A DNA stretch of 64,000 nucleotides, taken from the NCBI GenBank assembly GCA_965263335.1, contig CBDHHE010000001.1:2852001-2916000 (forward strand), in the 5' to 3' direction. This document shows, piece by piece, positions 8,786 through 18,419 of the stretch; the first letter of the stretch is position 1; each line of letters starts with the position of its first letter. This DNA comes from Thermohalobaculum sp965263335. GTDB lineage: Bacteria; Pseudomonadota; Alphaproteobacteria; Rhodobacterales; Rhodobacteraceae. The notes below the pieces were generated by a model. The model was not told where the DNA came from, did no database searches, and was given only the letters and a program-made list of their open reading frames with translations. The translations under genes were made by a program, and so were the position numbers.

Positions 8786-11700
8786 ATGAGCATCAACGCA
8801 GCCATCACGCACGTAACCGAGTATGTCTACGGGCAACGCATCGCCCTCGGCCCACAGGCGATCCGCCTCCGCCCTGCCCCGCACTCCCGCACGCGGATCC
8901 TGGCGTTTTCGCTCAAGATCGAACCCGAAGGCCATTTCCTGAACTGGCAGCAGGACCCCTTCGGCAACTATCTGGGACGAGCGGTTTTCCCCGATCCAGT
9001 GACGCAGTTCCGCGTGACAGTCGATCTGGTCGCCGACATGGCCGCCGTGAACCCGTTCGATTTCTTTCTCGAAGAGAGCGCCAGAAGCTTTCCGTTCCGC
9101 TACGATGCCGAGCTTGCGACAGATCTCGCGCCGTATCTTGAGACCGGGCCGCAAGGACCGCTGTTTGACGCCTTCCTCAAGCGCTTGCCGAAAACCGAGA
9201 TGGTCACAGTCGACTTTCTGGTCGAGGTCAATCAGCTGGTGCAACAGGCCGTCAACTACACGATCCGCATGGAGCCCGGTGTGCAAACGCCCGAGCAGAC
9301 GCTCGACAAGGCCCTCGGCTCATGCCGCGATTCGGGCTGGCTCATGGTGCATCTCCTGCGCCATCTCGGCCTCGCGGCACGCTTCGTCTCGGGTTACCTG
9401 ATCCAGCTCACACCCGACGTGAAAGCGGTGGACGGCCCATCCGGTCCGCCCGCGGACTTCACGGACCTGCACGCCTGGTGCGAAGTCTATGTGCCGGGCG
9501 CCGGGTGGATCGGCCTCGATCCGACATCCGGGCTGTTTGCGGGAGAAGGCCACATTCCGCTTGCCTGCACACCGTCGCCAACCTCGGCTGCACCGATCAC
9601 AGGCGCGCACGAACCTTGCGAGGTCACCTTCTCGCACGAGATGTCGGTTGCCCGCGTGCGCGAGGAGCCGCGGGTCACATTTCCGTTCACCGACGCCCAC
9701 TGGGCGCGCATCGACGCGGCCGGCCAGCGCATCGACGAACTGCTGACCGCAGGTGATGTCCGTCTCACAATGGGCGGTGAGCCCACCTTCGTCTCCGAGA
9801 CCGACAGGGACGCCGATGAGTGGAACACCGAAGCCACGGGACCCACCAAGCGGGCGCTTGCTGAGACCCTCCTCAAGCGGCTGCGCACGCGGTTCGCGCC
9901 GGGCGGTATTCTGCATTTTGGCCAAGGCAAATGGTATCCCGGTGAGCAACTGCCGCGCTGGGCGCTGGGGCTGCACTGGCGGCGGGACGGAACACCCCTG
10001 TGGGGATCACTCGACCTCGTTGCCGATGAGACGGCGACCGGCGCGACGATGGCAGATGCCGAGCGGTTTGCCGAGCGGCTCGCCGATGCGTTTGGGTTCG
10101 AGCCATCCGCCGCTCAGCAGGCATTCGAGGATCCGGCCACCTATGCGCTCGAAGAGGCCCGCCTGCCCGAAAACCTGACACCGGCGACCAATCGCCTTGA
10201 CGATCCGCTGGCCCGCCGACAGATGGTCGAGGCCTTCGACCGAGGGCTTGGACAACCCGTCTGCATGGTCCTCCCGGTCCAGCTAGCCCAAACCGCCGAC
10301 GCACGCCCTCAGACGACGGCACGGCGCTATCCCTGGATCACCGAGCGCTGGAGGACCCGGCGCGGGCGGCTGCTCCTGTCACCGGGGGATTCATCCGCCG
10401 GCTACCGGCTGCCCCTGACCTCGCTCCCGTATCTGGCCGATGGCGACTATCCGTTCGTCGTCCAGCGTGATCCATTTGCGAGCCGCCCGCCCTTGCCTGA
10501 ACGGTCAGTACGTCTTCAGCAGCGCGCGCCACAGCCAGTGACGATCCCGGTTACGGTCACGACAGCTGCGCCGCCGCCCCCCGATCCGCTGCGCGCAATC
10601 TTCACCGAGCACGTACGCACCGCCATCACGATCGAGCCAAGAGACGGCAAGGTCTGCGTGTTCCTGCCGCCCGTTCCCACGGCCGAGGCTTTCGTGGATC
10701 TGGTCGCCGCCGTCGAGGAGACAGCAGCCGATCTCTCGATGCCCGTTCACGTGGAAGGATATGAGCCCCCGAGTGACCCGGCCTTCAACGTGATCAAGGT
10801 CACACCGGATCCTGGCGTGATCGAGGTGAATGTGCAGCCCGCGGCAAACTGGTCCGAACAGGTCGCGATCACCGAGGCGCTCTACGAGGAGGCTCGGTAC
10901 GTCAAGCTCGACACGGTGAAGTACCTCCACGACGGGCGTCAGGTCGGCTCCGGCGGGGGCAATCACATCGTGGTTGGCGGCGCGTCTGCACCAGACAGCC
11001 CGTTCCTCCGGCGCCCGGACCTGCTGGCGTCATTGATCCGGTACTGGCAGAATCACCCGTCCCTCTCCTACCTGTTCTCCGGCACCTTCATCGGACCGAC
11101 CAGCCAGGCGCCGCGCATGGACGAGGCGCGACAGGACGTGCTCTACGAGCTGGAGATTGCCCTCGACGAGATCGACAAGGCCGGTGCCAGCCCACCACCA
11201 TGGCTGGTGGACAGGATCTTTCGCGACCTGTTGACAGATGTCACGGGCAACACACACCGCGCCGAGATTTGCATCGACAAGCTTTATGATCCGCACACCT
11301 CGAACGGACGGCTCGGGCTTGTCGAGTTCCGTGCCTTCGAGATGCCGCCGCATCCGCGGATGAGCCTCGCGCAGGCCCTCGTGCTGCGCGCCCTGATCGC
11401 CTGGTTCTGGCGCACGCCCTATCGCCGTCCGCTGGTGCGCCACGGCACGGCACTGCATGACCGCTGGATGCTGCCGCAGGTCGTCTGGGCAGATTTCGCC
11501 AGCGTACTCGACGAGCTGTCAGAGGCGTTGAGCATCCCGCTCGACACGGAATGGTTCAAGGCGCAATTCGAATTCCGCTTCCCGCTCCTCGGCGACGTAG
11601 CCTACCGGGATGTCAACATCGAGCTGCGGGCGGCGCTCGAACCCTGGCATGTCCTCGGCGAGACCGGAGCGATCGGCGGGACCGCGCGCTATGTGGACAG

Positions 11701-12139
11701 CTCGCTGGAGCGGGTGCAGATCGCCGTGACCGGTCCGCTCGGAGATCGCTACCGGATCACGTGCAACGGCGTCGATGTGCCACTCACAAGCTTGGGGCGC
11801 GACGACACGCGTTTTGCGGGCGTCCGCTTCCGCGCCTGGCAGCCTGCCCAGTGCCTCCACCCGACGCTGGGCGTGCATGCCCCGCTGACGTTTGACCTCT
11901 ATGACACGTTCTCGTCCCGCTCGGTCGGCGGGTTCGTCTACCATGTTGCGCATCCCGGCGGGCGGAGTTTCGACAATCAGCCGATCAACGACTTGGAAGC
12001 GGAGGGCCGCAGGCTTGCCCGTTTCATCCCGCACGGCCATCATTCCGGAACATACACGCCGGCGGCGGCACGGATGAGCCCCTCGCATCCGCTGACGCTT
12101 GACCTGCGCCGCCAACCCGTGCTGAACGGGCGCCAATGA
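8786..12139 (+). CDS. DUF2126 protein with N-terminal transglutaminase-like domain
   Basis: A 1117-residue protein of the COG4196 type. Residues 1-290 are a transglutaminase-like domain with an apparently intact triad: Cys180 (LGSCRDSG), His229 (DLHAWCEVYV) and Asp245 (IGLDPTSG). The remaining part is the DUF2126 region, which has features seen in glutamine-synthetase/amidoligase-like proteins (TMGGEPTFVSETDRDADEW; FGQGKWYPGEQLPRWA). It is first in a three-gene operon with an ATP-grasp/alpha-E fusion and a second transglutaminase. Comparative genomics has linked these families to peptide ligation or peptide tagging, but no product is known. Confidence 0.85.
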   Translation: MSINAAITHVTEYVYGQRIALGPQAIRLRPAPHSRTRILAFSLKIEPEGHFLNWQQDPFGNYLGRAVFPDPVTQFRVTVDLVADMAAVNPFDFFLEESARSFPFRYDAELATDLAPYLETGPQGPLFDAFLKRLPKTEMVTVDFLVEVNQLVQQAVNYTIRMEPGVQTPEQTLDKALGSCRDSGWLMVHLLRHLGLAARFVSGYLIQLTPDVKAVDGPSGPPADFTDLHAWCEVYVPGAGWIGLDPTSGLFAGEGHIPLACTPSPTSAAPITGAHEPCEVTFSHEMSVARVREEPRVTFPFTDAHWARIDAAGQRIDELLTAGDVRLTMGGEPTFVSETDRDADEWNTEATGPTKRALAETLLKRLRTRFAPGGILHFGQGKWYPGEQLPRWALGLHWRRDGTPLWGSLDLVADETATGATMADAERFAERLADAFGFEPSAAQQAFEDPATYALEEARLPENLTPATNRLDDPLARRQMVEAFDRGLGQPVCMVLPVQLAQTADARPQTTARRYPWITERWRTRRGRLLLSPGDSSAGYRLPLTSLPYLADGDYPFVVQRDPFASRPPLPERSVRLQQRAPQPVTIPVTVTTAAPPPPDPLRAIFTEHVRTAITIEPRDGKVCVFLPPVPTAEAFVDLVAAVEETAADLSMPVHVEGYEPPSDPAFNVIKVTPDPGVIEVNVQPAANWSEQVAITEALYEEARYVKLDTVKYLHDGRQVGSGGGNHIVVGGASAPDSPFLRRPDLLASLIRYWQNHPSLSYLFSGTFIGPTSQAPRMDEARQDVLYELEIALDEIDKAGASPPPWLVDRIFRDLLTDVTGNTHRAEICIDKLYDPHTSNGRLGLVEFRAFEMPPHPRMSLAQALVLRALIAWFWRTPYRRPLVRHGTALHDRWMLPQVVWADFASVLDELSEALSIPLDTEWFKAQFEFRFPLLGDVAYRDVNIELRAALEPWHVLGETGAIGGTARYVDSSLERVQIAVTGPLGDRYRITCNGVDVPLTSLGRDDTRFAGVRFRAWQPAQCLHPTLGVHAPLTFDLYDTFSSRSVGGFVYHVAHPGGRSFDNQPINDLEAEGRRLARFIPHGHHSGTYTPAAARMSPSHPLTLDLRRQPVLNGRQ

Positions 12140-12155
12140 TGACCGGGACCTCCAT

Positions 12156-14669
12156 ATGCTGAACCTCTCGGACACCGCCGAGCAAAGCGCCGATCTGTTC
12201 GCCAGCTACCCCAAACCGGAGGCAGGCCGGCACGACGAGATGTTCGGTGCGGATGGTGCGGCACGCCCCCACTGGCAGGGTCTTCTGGACTGGCTTGGCC
12301 GCGCCGGCGACCGCGGCTATCGGCAGGGTGCCGACGAGTTGCAGCGGTTGCGCACGGAATCCGGCATTGCCTTCGCCGCCGATCAACCAGCCCGCACCAG
12401 CATCGGAGATGCGCTCCCGGTGATTCTGTCGGCAGAAGACTGGGCAGAGCTTGAACGCGGGATCGTCCAACGCGTCCAGCTGGCCGAGACCGTTCTCTCC
12501 GACATCTACGGGCCCGCAAGGGTGGTCTCCTCGGGACTGATCCCGCCCGGGCTCATCTATGGCACGCCAGCTTTTGCGGCTCACTGCGCCCGCTGGGAGC
12601 GTCCGCCGGCGCGCTGGCTCTATGTCTACGAGGCGGATGTGGCGCGCCGCGCCGACGGAGAGTGGGTCGTGCTGGCGGACCGGCTCGACACGCCTGTCGG
12701 CGACGGCTGGCTGCTCGCCAACCGCATCGCCACCACGCAGGCCTTCGCGGTGCCTTTTGTGCACATGGGTGCCCGTCGCCTCGCCAGCCACTATGCAGCG
12801 TTCCAGACGCTGCTGGACCGGATGATGGGCTGGGAAGGCCGGTTGGTGCTGCTCACGGGCGGCGAAAGCGATCCTCGCTACTTCAGCCACGCCTATTTCG
12901 CGCGCTATCTCAATGCATCGTTGATCGAACCCGCGGATGTCACCGTCCGCGGCGGTGCGGCCTATGTGAAGACGCTCGACGGTCTCAAGCGCATCGACAT
13001 GATCCTGCGCGGCGTCCCGGACGCTCAGATCGATGCCCTGCACCGGCCGGGTCGGGCCGCCATCGGAGCACCCGCGCTCTCGCTGGCCGCCCGTGCAGGC
13101 ACGGTGACCGTCGCCAATGCGATCGGCTCGTCCGCGTTTGGAAACCGTGCACTGGCGCCATTCGCGCATCGGCTCAGCCAGCATCTCTTGGGCGAGGATC
13201 TGGTTCTTGCCGATGCCCCCTGTCTGTGGCTCGGGACGGACAGTGCACGCGAACAGGTGCTCGAGGAGCCGGAGAGCTGGACCATACAGCCGCTGACGGG
13301 AGAAGCCGGCAGGCCCGGCGGCTGGAACGACAAGGACGACAAGGGCGAGCCGCTCGAGAGCCGGCTGTCACGCGTGGGCGAGCGTCTCTGCGGCACGGCA
13401 ATGCCGACGCTCGGCACAACGCCCGTGTACAACGCCGGACGCATCCTGCCGCAGGAGTGGATGATGCGGGTCTTCGCCTGCCGGACCGTCGACGGCTGGA
13501 GTGTGGCCCCCGGCGGTGTCGCATCGGTGGTCGAGAACGGCCGCTCGCCAACGCTCTCATTCGGCAAGGACGTCTGGGTGCTGCCGCCAGTCGGCGCAGC
13601 GCGCACCGAGACCAGGGTGCCCGCGCCCGGTGCACATCTCTCCAGCGGACATCTGCGCCGGACCGGGCGCGATCTTCTGAGCCGGGTCGCCGATCAGCTG
13701 TTCTGGCTCGGACGCAATGCCGAGCGCGCCGAAACCACGCTGCGTATTCTCGGCATCTGCCTGGAGCGATGGCTCGGCGGAAATCGCATCGATGCCGATC
13801 CTGCGGTGCTGTGCACGCTCACCGAGATCCACGCGCGACCGAACACAAAACTCCAGGGACAGGAGCGCTTCAGCGACGCTGTGGACCGGCTCATCCGCAG
13901 CGCCGACGAGCCCTGGGGACTTCCATCGACGCTGCGAGCCCTGCGCGCTTGCGCGATCCGGGGCCGCGCGGCGATCTCTGGCGAGAGCTGGCGTTTCATC
14001 GACCGGCTTTGCGCGAACCCGCGCTGGCGCATCGACGTCAACTTGAACCAGGCCGCGATGCTCAGCCGGCTGATCGAGGAATCGCTGGAAGCCCTCGCGG
14101 CATTTGCAGGCTCGGCACAGGAAAACCTGACCCGCAACTATGCCTGGCGATTTCTCGAGCTCGGACGTCGAATCGAGCGCGGGTATCACACTGCCGGTGT
14201 GGCCATGCGCCTTGCAGGCGAGATCCGCGACACCGAGGAGACTTATCTGCGCGCCTGGCTCGCGATCGGCGATTCCAGCTCGGCCTACCGCACGCGCTAC
14301 ATGATGACACCGCGCGCCGAGGCGGTGCTGGACCTCTTGATCCTCGACGAGACGAACCCGCGCGCCCTCGCCTTCCAACTGAGCCGCCTGGAGCATGTAT
14401 TGAGCGAGATGCCGACCGAGGTGCCCTATCGGCGTGCCGAGCATCGACGGGCTCTGGCGCTGCTGACCGAGATCAGGCTGGCGGATGCTGACGCCCTGGC
14501 AATCCCGGAGGGCACAGAACGCCCCGCGCTGATCGCCCTCGGCGAACGCTCCCGAAGCGAACTCGAGTCGATCTCCAACCTCATCGCAACCGCGTTCTTC
14601 GCGCACGCAGAGAGCCCCGAGGCAGTGGTGTTTCAGGCTCGCCACGGCTCCGGCGAGACGTCATCATGA
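12156..14669 (+). CDS. Circularly permuted ATP-grasp / alpha-E domain fusion protein
   Basis: An 837-residue fusion of two families often encoded separately (COG2308 and COG2307). Residues 1-480 form the circularly permuted ATP-grasp domain, with EDWAELERGIVQRVQL, FVHMGARRLASHYA and LTGGESDPRYFSH. From about residue 500 (LRRTGRDLLSRVADQLFWLGRNAERAE) runs the all-helical alpha-E domain. ATP-grasp enzymes join a carboxylate to an amine; the ligase substrate here is unknown. It starts 16 nt after the DUF2126 gene and its stop overlaps the transglutaminase start (ATGA). Confidence 0.88.
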   Translation: MLNLSDTAEQSADLFASYPKPEAGRHDEMFGADGAARPHWQGLLDWLGRAGDRGYRQGADELQRLRTESGIAFAADQPARTSIGDALPVILSAEDWAELERGIVQRVQLAETVLSDIYGPARVVSSGLIPPGLIYGTPAFAAHCARWERPPARWLYVYEADVARRADGEWVVLADRLDTPVGDGWLLANRIATTQAFAVPFVHMGARRLASHYAAFQTLLDRMMGWEGRLVLLTGGESDPRYFSHAYFARYLNASLIEPADVTVRGGAAYVKTLDGLKRIDMILRGVPDAQIDALHRPGRAAIGAPALSLAARAGTVTVANAIGSSAFGNRALAPFAHRLSQHLLGEDLVLADAPCLWLGTDSAREQVLEEPESWTIQPLTGEAGRPGGWNDKDDKGEPLESRLSRVGERLCGTAMPTLGTTPVYNAGRILPQEWMMRVFACRTVDGWSVAPGGVASVVENGRSPTLSFGKDVWVLPPVGAARTETRVPAPGAHLSSGHLRRTGRDLLSRVADQLFWLGRNAERAETTLRILGICLERWLGGNRIDADPAVLCTLTEIHARPNTKLQGQERFSDAVDRLIRSADEPWGLPSTLRALRACAIRGRAAISGESWRFIDRLCANPRWRIDVNLNQAAMLSRLIEESLEALAAFAGSAQENLTRNYAWRFLELGRRIERGYHTAGVAMRLAGEIRDTEETYLRAWLAIGDSSSAYRTRYMMTPRAEAVLDLLILDETNPRALAFQLSRLEHVLSEMPTEVPYRRAEHRRALALLTEIRLADADALAIPEGTERPALIALGERSRSELESISNLIATAFFAHAESPEAVVFQARHGSGETSS

Positions 14670-15544
14670 TTCTCGACGTCGTCCACCGCACGGCCTACGA
14701 CTACGAGAATCGGGCAGCGTTTTCCCAACACCTGCTCCGCCTGGCCCCGCGGGACGCCCCCGGACAACGCGTGCTGCGCTCGGAGATTGCCATCGAACCC
14801 GAGGCGGACAGCCTTGCAGCTCACACCGACATGTTCGGAAACAAGGTGCATGTGGCGACGCTTTCCCATCCGCACGAAGCCCTCGAGATCGTCTCATCGT
14901 GTCGGATCGAACGCACGACGCCGACGGCGCTGATATTCGAAGCCTCCGGACGCTGGGAAGACATCCGTGCTGCAGCGATCGGCGACCCGGGCGTGACGGC
15001 CGCACCTGAGACCGCCATCTACGCATTTCCCTCTGCGATGACCGGTGCCGATCGCGAGATCGAGAACTATGCCTTCGAGATGTTCACGCCCAACCGGCCC
15101 GTTCTCGCCGCCGCCGCCGAACTCAACAGCCGCATCCATCGCGAGTTCAAGTATCTGCCGGGTGCCACAAGCGCGGACACCTTGCCCACCGAAAGCTTCG
15201 ACCTGAAGGAGGGGGTCTGCCAGGACTTCGCCCACGTCATGATCGCGATCATGCGCAGCCTCCGGTTGCCGGTGCGTTATGTCTCGGGCTATCTGCGCAC
15301 CATTCCGCCGCCGGGCAAGGAGCGGCTCGAAGGCGCCGATGCCTCGCACGCCTGGGTTTCGGTCTGGGAGCCCGTGTTCGGCTGGGTGGATTTCGATCCA
15401 ACGAATGACATGGTGCCCGGAACGGATCACGTCACCCTCGCCTGGGGTCGCGACTACACGGATGTGAGCCCGGTCTCAGGGCTGGTGGTGGGTGCCGGGC
15501 GGCAGCAGCTCGACGTCGCGGTTGATGTTGTCCCAGCCGTTTGA
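14666..15544 (+). CDS. Transglutaminase-family cysteine protease-like protein
   Basis: A 292-residue protein of the COG1305 bacterial transglutaminase group. An N-terminal beta domain (residues 1-150) precedes the papain-like core with Cys185 (EGVCQDFAHVMIA), His228 (ASHAWVSVW) and Asp244 (WVDFDPTND), all intact. It is translationally coupled to the ATP-grasp/alpha-E gene by a 4-nt overlap. It may cleave or cross-link the peptide made by the two upstream proteins. No proteasome-like Anbu peptidase follows, although that gene accompanies this set in other bacteria. Confidence 0.88.
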   Translation: MILDVVHRTAYDYENRAAFSQHLLRLAPRDAPGQRVLRSEIAIEPEADSLAAHTDMFGNKVHVATLSHPHEALEIVSSCRIERTTPTALIFEASGRWEDIRAAAIGDPGVTAAPETAIYAFPSAMTGADREIENYAFEMFTPNRPVLAAAAELNSRIHREFKYLPGATSADTLPTESFDLKEGVCQDFAHVMIAIMRSLRLPVRYVSGYLRTIPPPGKERLEGADASHAWVSVWEPVFGWVDFDPTNDMVPGTDHVTLAWGRDYTDVSPVSGLVVGAGRQQLDVAVDVVPAV

Positions 15545-15670
15545 TGCCCGCGGCCATTCGCCGTCCGCGCACGTGACCCGCATGCGAGGGTGGCCCGTGC
15601 GACCAGGCTCTCGGATGTCGGCCTGGCGGCGGACAGACATCCTGCTACGGGAACTGGCTGATGCGCTCGC

Positions 15671-16588
15671 GTGGTCATCCGCGTGACAGGATTGATCTCT
15701 CGCGTCTCGTCAGGTCCCGGACCGCTGGTACTCTGGTTGGCGCTGCTCGTCATCGGCAGTGGCTGGGGCAGCACCTACTACCTCTCCAAGCAGGTCATGG
15801 CCGCCGGGCATCACCCGTTGGGCATCTCCCTCGCAGTCACATTCATCGGTGCGCTGCTCGTCACCGGCGTGCTTATGCTGCGCGGTGGCGGTCTGCCGTA
15901 TCAACCGCGCCATCTCCTCTTCTACACCGTCTGCGGCATCCTCGGGATCACGCTGCCGAACGCGCTCTCCTATGCGGCGGTCCTCCACCTTCCCGTCGGC
16001 ATCATGGCCATCGTGATCGCCACCGTCCCGATGATGACACTGTTCGGGGCGGCACTGCTGCGAATCGAGCGGCCCGACCGGCGCCGGTTGACCGGTATCC
16101 TCCTCGGAGCTGCAGCCGTCGCGCTGATCATGCTGCCGGAGCAGAGCCTGCCATCGCGTACGCAGGTGCTTTGGATCATCCTGCCGCTGATCACTGCGGC
16201 ATCCTACAGCGCTGAGAACCTCTACCTGGCCACGCGGTGCCCGCCCGAGTGCGATCCGCTCCACACAATCTGCGGGCTTTCGCTTGCGGCCACCATCATG
16301 CTGGGCGGTCTCGTCCTTGCTTCGGACACGGGAATCAGCATGTCCGGGCTGGTCGAGAGCGCAGCCTATCTGGTGCCGCTCAGTGTCGCCAATGTGTTGT
16401 CCTATCTCGGCTTTCTCTGGCTGATTGCCCGCGCAGGCCCGGTGTTTGCGGCCCAGACAGGGTATGTGGTCACTGTTTCAGGCGTGTTGTGGGGCATCGT
16501 GCTTTTGGGCGAGACCCACGCGGTTACCGTATGGCTCGCCCTGCTGGTGATGCTCGCAGGGCTCATGCTGGTCCGCCCACGCACATGA
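15671..16588 (+). CDS. DMT-family (EamA) transporter
   Basis: A 305-residue inner-membrane protein with about ten hydrophobic helices in two EamA repeats. The start GTG 15671 is the best in frame; a GTG 12 bases later is possible. The opening (LALLVIGSGWGSTYYLSKQV) has the typical DMT first helix. It lies 126 bp after the transglutaminase gene, with no gene between, and ends 36 bp from the convergent ubiG. The substrate is unknown; family members export amino acids or other metabolites. Confidence 0.83.
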   Translation: MVIRVTGLISRVSSGPGPLVLWLALLVIGSGWGSTYYLSKQVMAAGHHPLGISLAVTFIGALLVTGVLMLRGGGLPYQPRHLLFYTVCGILGITLPNALSYAAVLHLPVGIMAIVIATVPMMTLFGAALLRIERPDRRRLTGILLGAAAVALIMLPEQSLPSRTQVLWIILPLITAASYSAENLYLATRCPPECDPLHTICGLSLAATIMLGGLVLASDTGISMSGLVESAAYLVPLSVANVLSYLGFLWLIARAGPVFAAQTGYVVTVSGVLWGIVLLGETHAVTVWLALLVMLAGLMLVRPRT

Positions 16589-16624
16589 CCGGTGACGGCA
16601 CCGCTTGAGCGCTGAGCACCTGAA

Positions 16625-17383
16625 CTATGCGTTCGGTTGGACCGCCGCGGTCACATAATTCACACTCAGATCGCGGGGCGAGAGATGCCACGACCACCCG
16701 AACGGGTTGAACACGAACCCGGTGCGGTCCACCGGCTCGAGCCCCGCACGCGACAGCATCGTGTAGAGCTCGTCCGGCGTGATGAACTTCGACCACTCGT
16801 GCGTGCCTTTCGGCAACCAGCGCATGATCTGCTCGGCGCCCACGATCGCCATCACATAGCTCTTGGCGTTGCGGTTGATCGTCGAGCAGATGTGGATTCC
16901 GCCAGGGCGCACAAGTGCCGCGCAGGCGTCGAGATACGCCTGCGGATCGGCGACATGCTCGACCACCTCCATGTTGAGAACCGCATCGAATCTTTCGCCA
17001 TCAGCCGCAAGCGCCTCGGCGGTCGTATGACGGTAGTCGATCTCGAGCCCCATCTTCTCGGCGTGCACGCGGGCCACCGGAATGTTGCGCGCAGCCGCAT
17101 CCGCTCCCACGACCTCGGCGCCAAGCCGCGCCATGGGTTCGCAGAGGAGCCCGCCACCACAGCCGATGTCGAGGATGCGTAGCCCGTCGAAGGCCCGTGG
17201 TTTCTGGTGGTCCCGTCCGTGCTGCGCCGCGATATGCCGCACGATATAGTCCAGCCTGCAGGGGTTCAGCATATGGAGCGGTTTAAACTTTCCTTTCGGG
17301 TCCCACCACTCCTCGGCCATCGCTTCGAACTTGGCAATCTCGTCCGCATCTACGGTTACGCCCTGGGGGTGGATCTGCGTCAT
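16625..17383 (-). CDS. ubiG: Ubiquinone biosynthesis O-methyltransferase UbiG
   Basis: A 252-residue SAM-dependent methyltransferase that performs both O-methylations of ubiquinone synthesis. The N-terminal signature AEEWWDPKGKFKPLHMLNP is typical of UbiG, and SAM binding is seen in ILDIGCGGGLLCEPMARLG. ATG 17383 (MTQIHPQGVTV) fits family starts; the longer frame to 17479 is an artefact of open reading. It is divergent from the peptidase gene. With ubiE and ubiB also in the window, three ubiquinone genes lie within 10 kb. Confidence 0.95.
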   Translation of the reverse strand: MTQIHPQGVTVDADEIAKFEAMAEEWWDPKGKFKPLHMLNPCRLDYIVRHIAAQHGRDHQKPRAFDGLRILDIGCGGGLLCEPMARLGAEVVGADAAARNIPVARVHAEKMGLEIDYRHTTAEALAADGERFDAVLNMEVVEHVADPQAYLDACAALVRPGGIHICSTINRNAKSYVMAIVGAEQIMRWLPKGTHEWSKFITPDELYTMLSRAGLEPVDRTGFVFNPFGWSWHLSPRDLSVNYVTAAVQPNA

Positions 17384-17471
17384 TCGCCATCCTCGGTTGT
17401 CGGCTTGCTTGCACGCTATGCGCCGTTGACATAGTGCAAGAGTAAAGACGTTGCCATGGCAGACCCACCTT

Positions 17472-18419
17472 ATGAGCAAGACACGGCTCTACCCGATGAT
17501 CGAACCTTACCGGCGCTTCCACCTCTCGGTGGGCGATGGGCACGAGCTTTATGTCGAGCTCTGTGGCAGCCCGCGCGGCAAACCGGTGGTTGTGCTGCAC
17601 GGCGGCCCCGGCGCTGGCTGCAGCCCGTTCATGCGCCGTTTCTTCGATCCGTCTTACTACAACGTGATCCTGTTCGACCAACGGGGCGCGGGACGCTCGC
17701 GACCTGCAGCGGGTCTCGAGGCCAACACAACCTGGGACCTCGTGCGTGATCTCGAAGTGTTGCGGGAGCACCTCGACATCGAGCGCTGGCAAATTTTCGG
17801 CGGATCCTGGGGTTCGACCCTGGCGCTTCTCTATGCCCAGGCGCATCCGTCGCGGGTCACGGAACTGTTGCTGCGTGGCATTTTCACGATGACCGAAGCC
17901 GAGCTTAACTGGTTCTACAATGGCGGCGCGGCACGATTCTTCCCCGACGCCTGGAGCGAATTTACAGCCCCAATCCCACCTGAAGAGCGCGGGGATATGA
18001 TCTCGGCGTACTACAAGCGCCTCTCGAGCGGGGACGAGGCCGAGCAGATCCGCTTCGCCAGACCTTGGGTGCGTTGGGAAACCGCCACCGCAGTGCTCCG
18101 GCCTGTCAAGAGCAACGGGCCCGTGAACGGCACGCACGCACGAGCCTTCGCCAGAATCGAAAGCCATTACTTTGTGCACAGGGGCTGGCTCGAGCACGAC
18201 AGTCAGCTAATGACCAATCTAGATCGAATCGCAGAGGTGCCCGGTGTCATTGTCCAGGGCCGCTACGATGTGATCTGTCCGCCCCACACGGCGCAGAAGC
18301 TGGCACGCCGCTGGCCCGCGGGTGAGCTGCAGATCATTGACGACGCAGGCCACGCCCTGTCCGAGCCGGGGATCGCCGACGCCCTCATCGCGGCAACCGA
18401 TCGGTTTCGCCCGAGTTGA
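17472..18419 (+). CDS. pip: Proline iminopeptidase
   Basis: A 315-residue alpha/beta hydrolase that removes N-terminal proline from peptides. Family motifs are VVVLHGGPGAGCSP (oxyanion), FDQRGAGRSRP, the nucleophile elbow FGGSWGSTLAL and the histidine in IDDAGHALSEPG. ATG 17472 (MSKTRLYPMIEPYRRF) fits the family start; a TTG at 17451 would add seven residues. The 3' end overlaps the convergent DMT gene by 35 bp. Confidence 0.93.
   Translation: MSKTRLYPMIEPYRRFHLSVGDGHELYVELCGSPRGKPVVVLHGGPGAGCSPFMRRFFDPSYYNVILFDQRGAGRSRPAAGLEANTTWDLVRDLEVLREHLDIERWQIFGGSWGSTLALLYAQAHPSRVTELLLRGIFTMTEAELNWFYNGGAARFFPDAWSEFTAPIPPEERGDMISAYYKRLSSGDEAEQIRFARPWVRWETATAVLRPVKSNGPVNGTHARAFARIESHYFVHRGWLEHDSQLMTNLDRIAEVPGVIVQGRYDVICPPHTAQKLARRWPAGELQIIDDAGHALSEPGIADALIAATDRFRPS

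Noticed and set aside
12662..14491. 609-codon frame inside the ATP-grasp/alpha-E gene
   Set aside because: Same strand, other frame; Arg-rich and without motifs, while the main frame is clearly two known domains.
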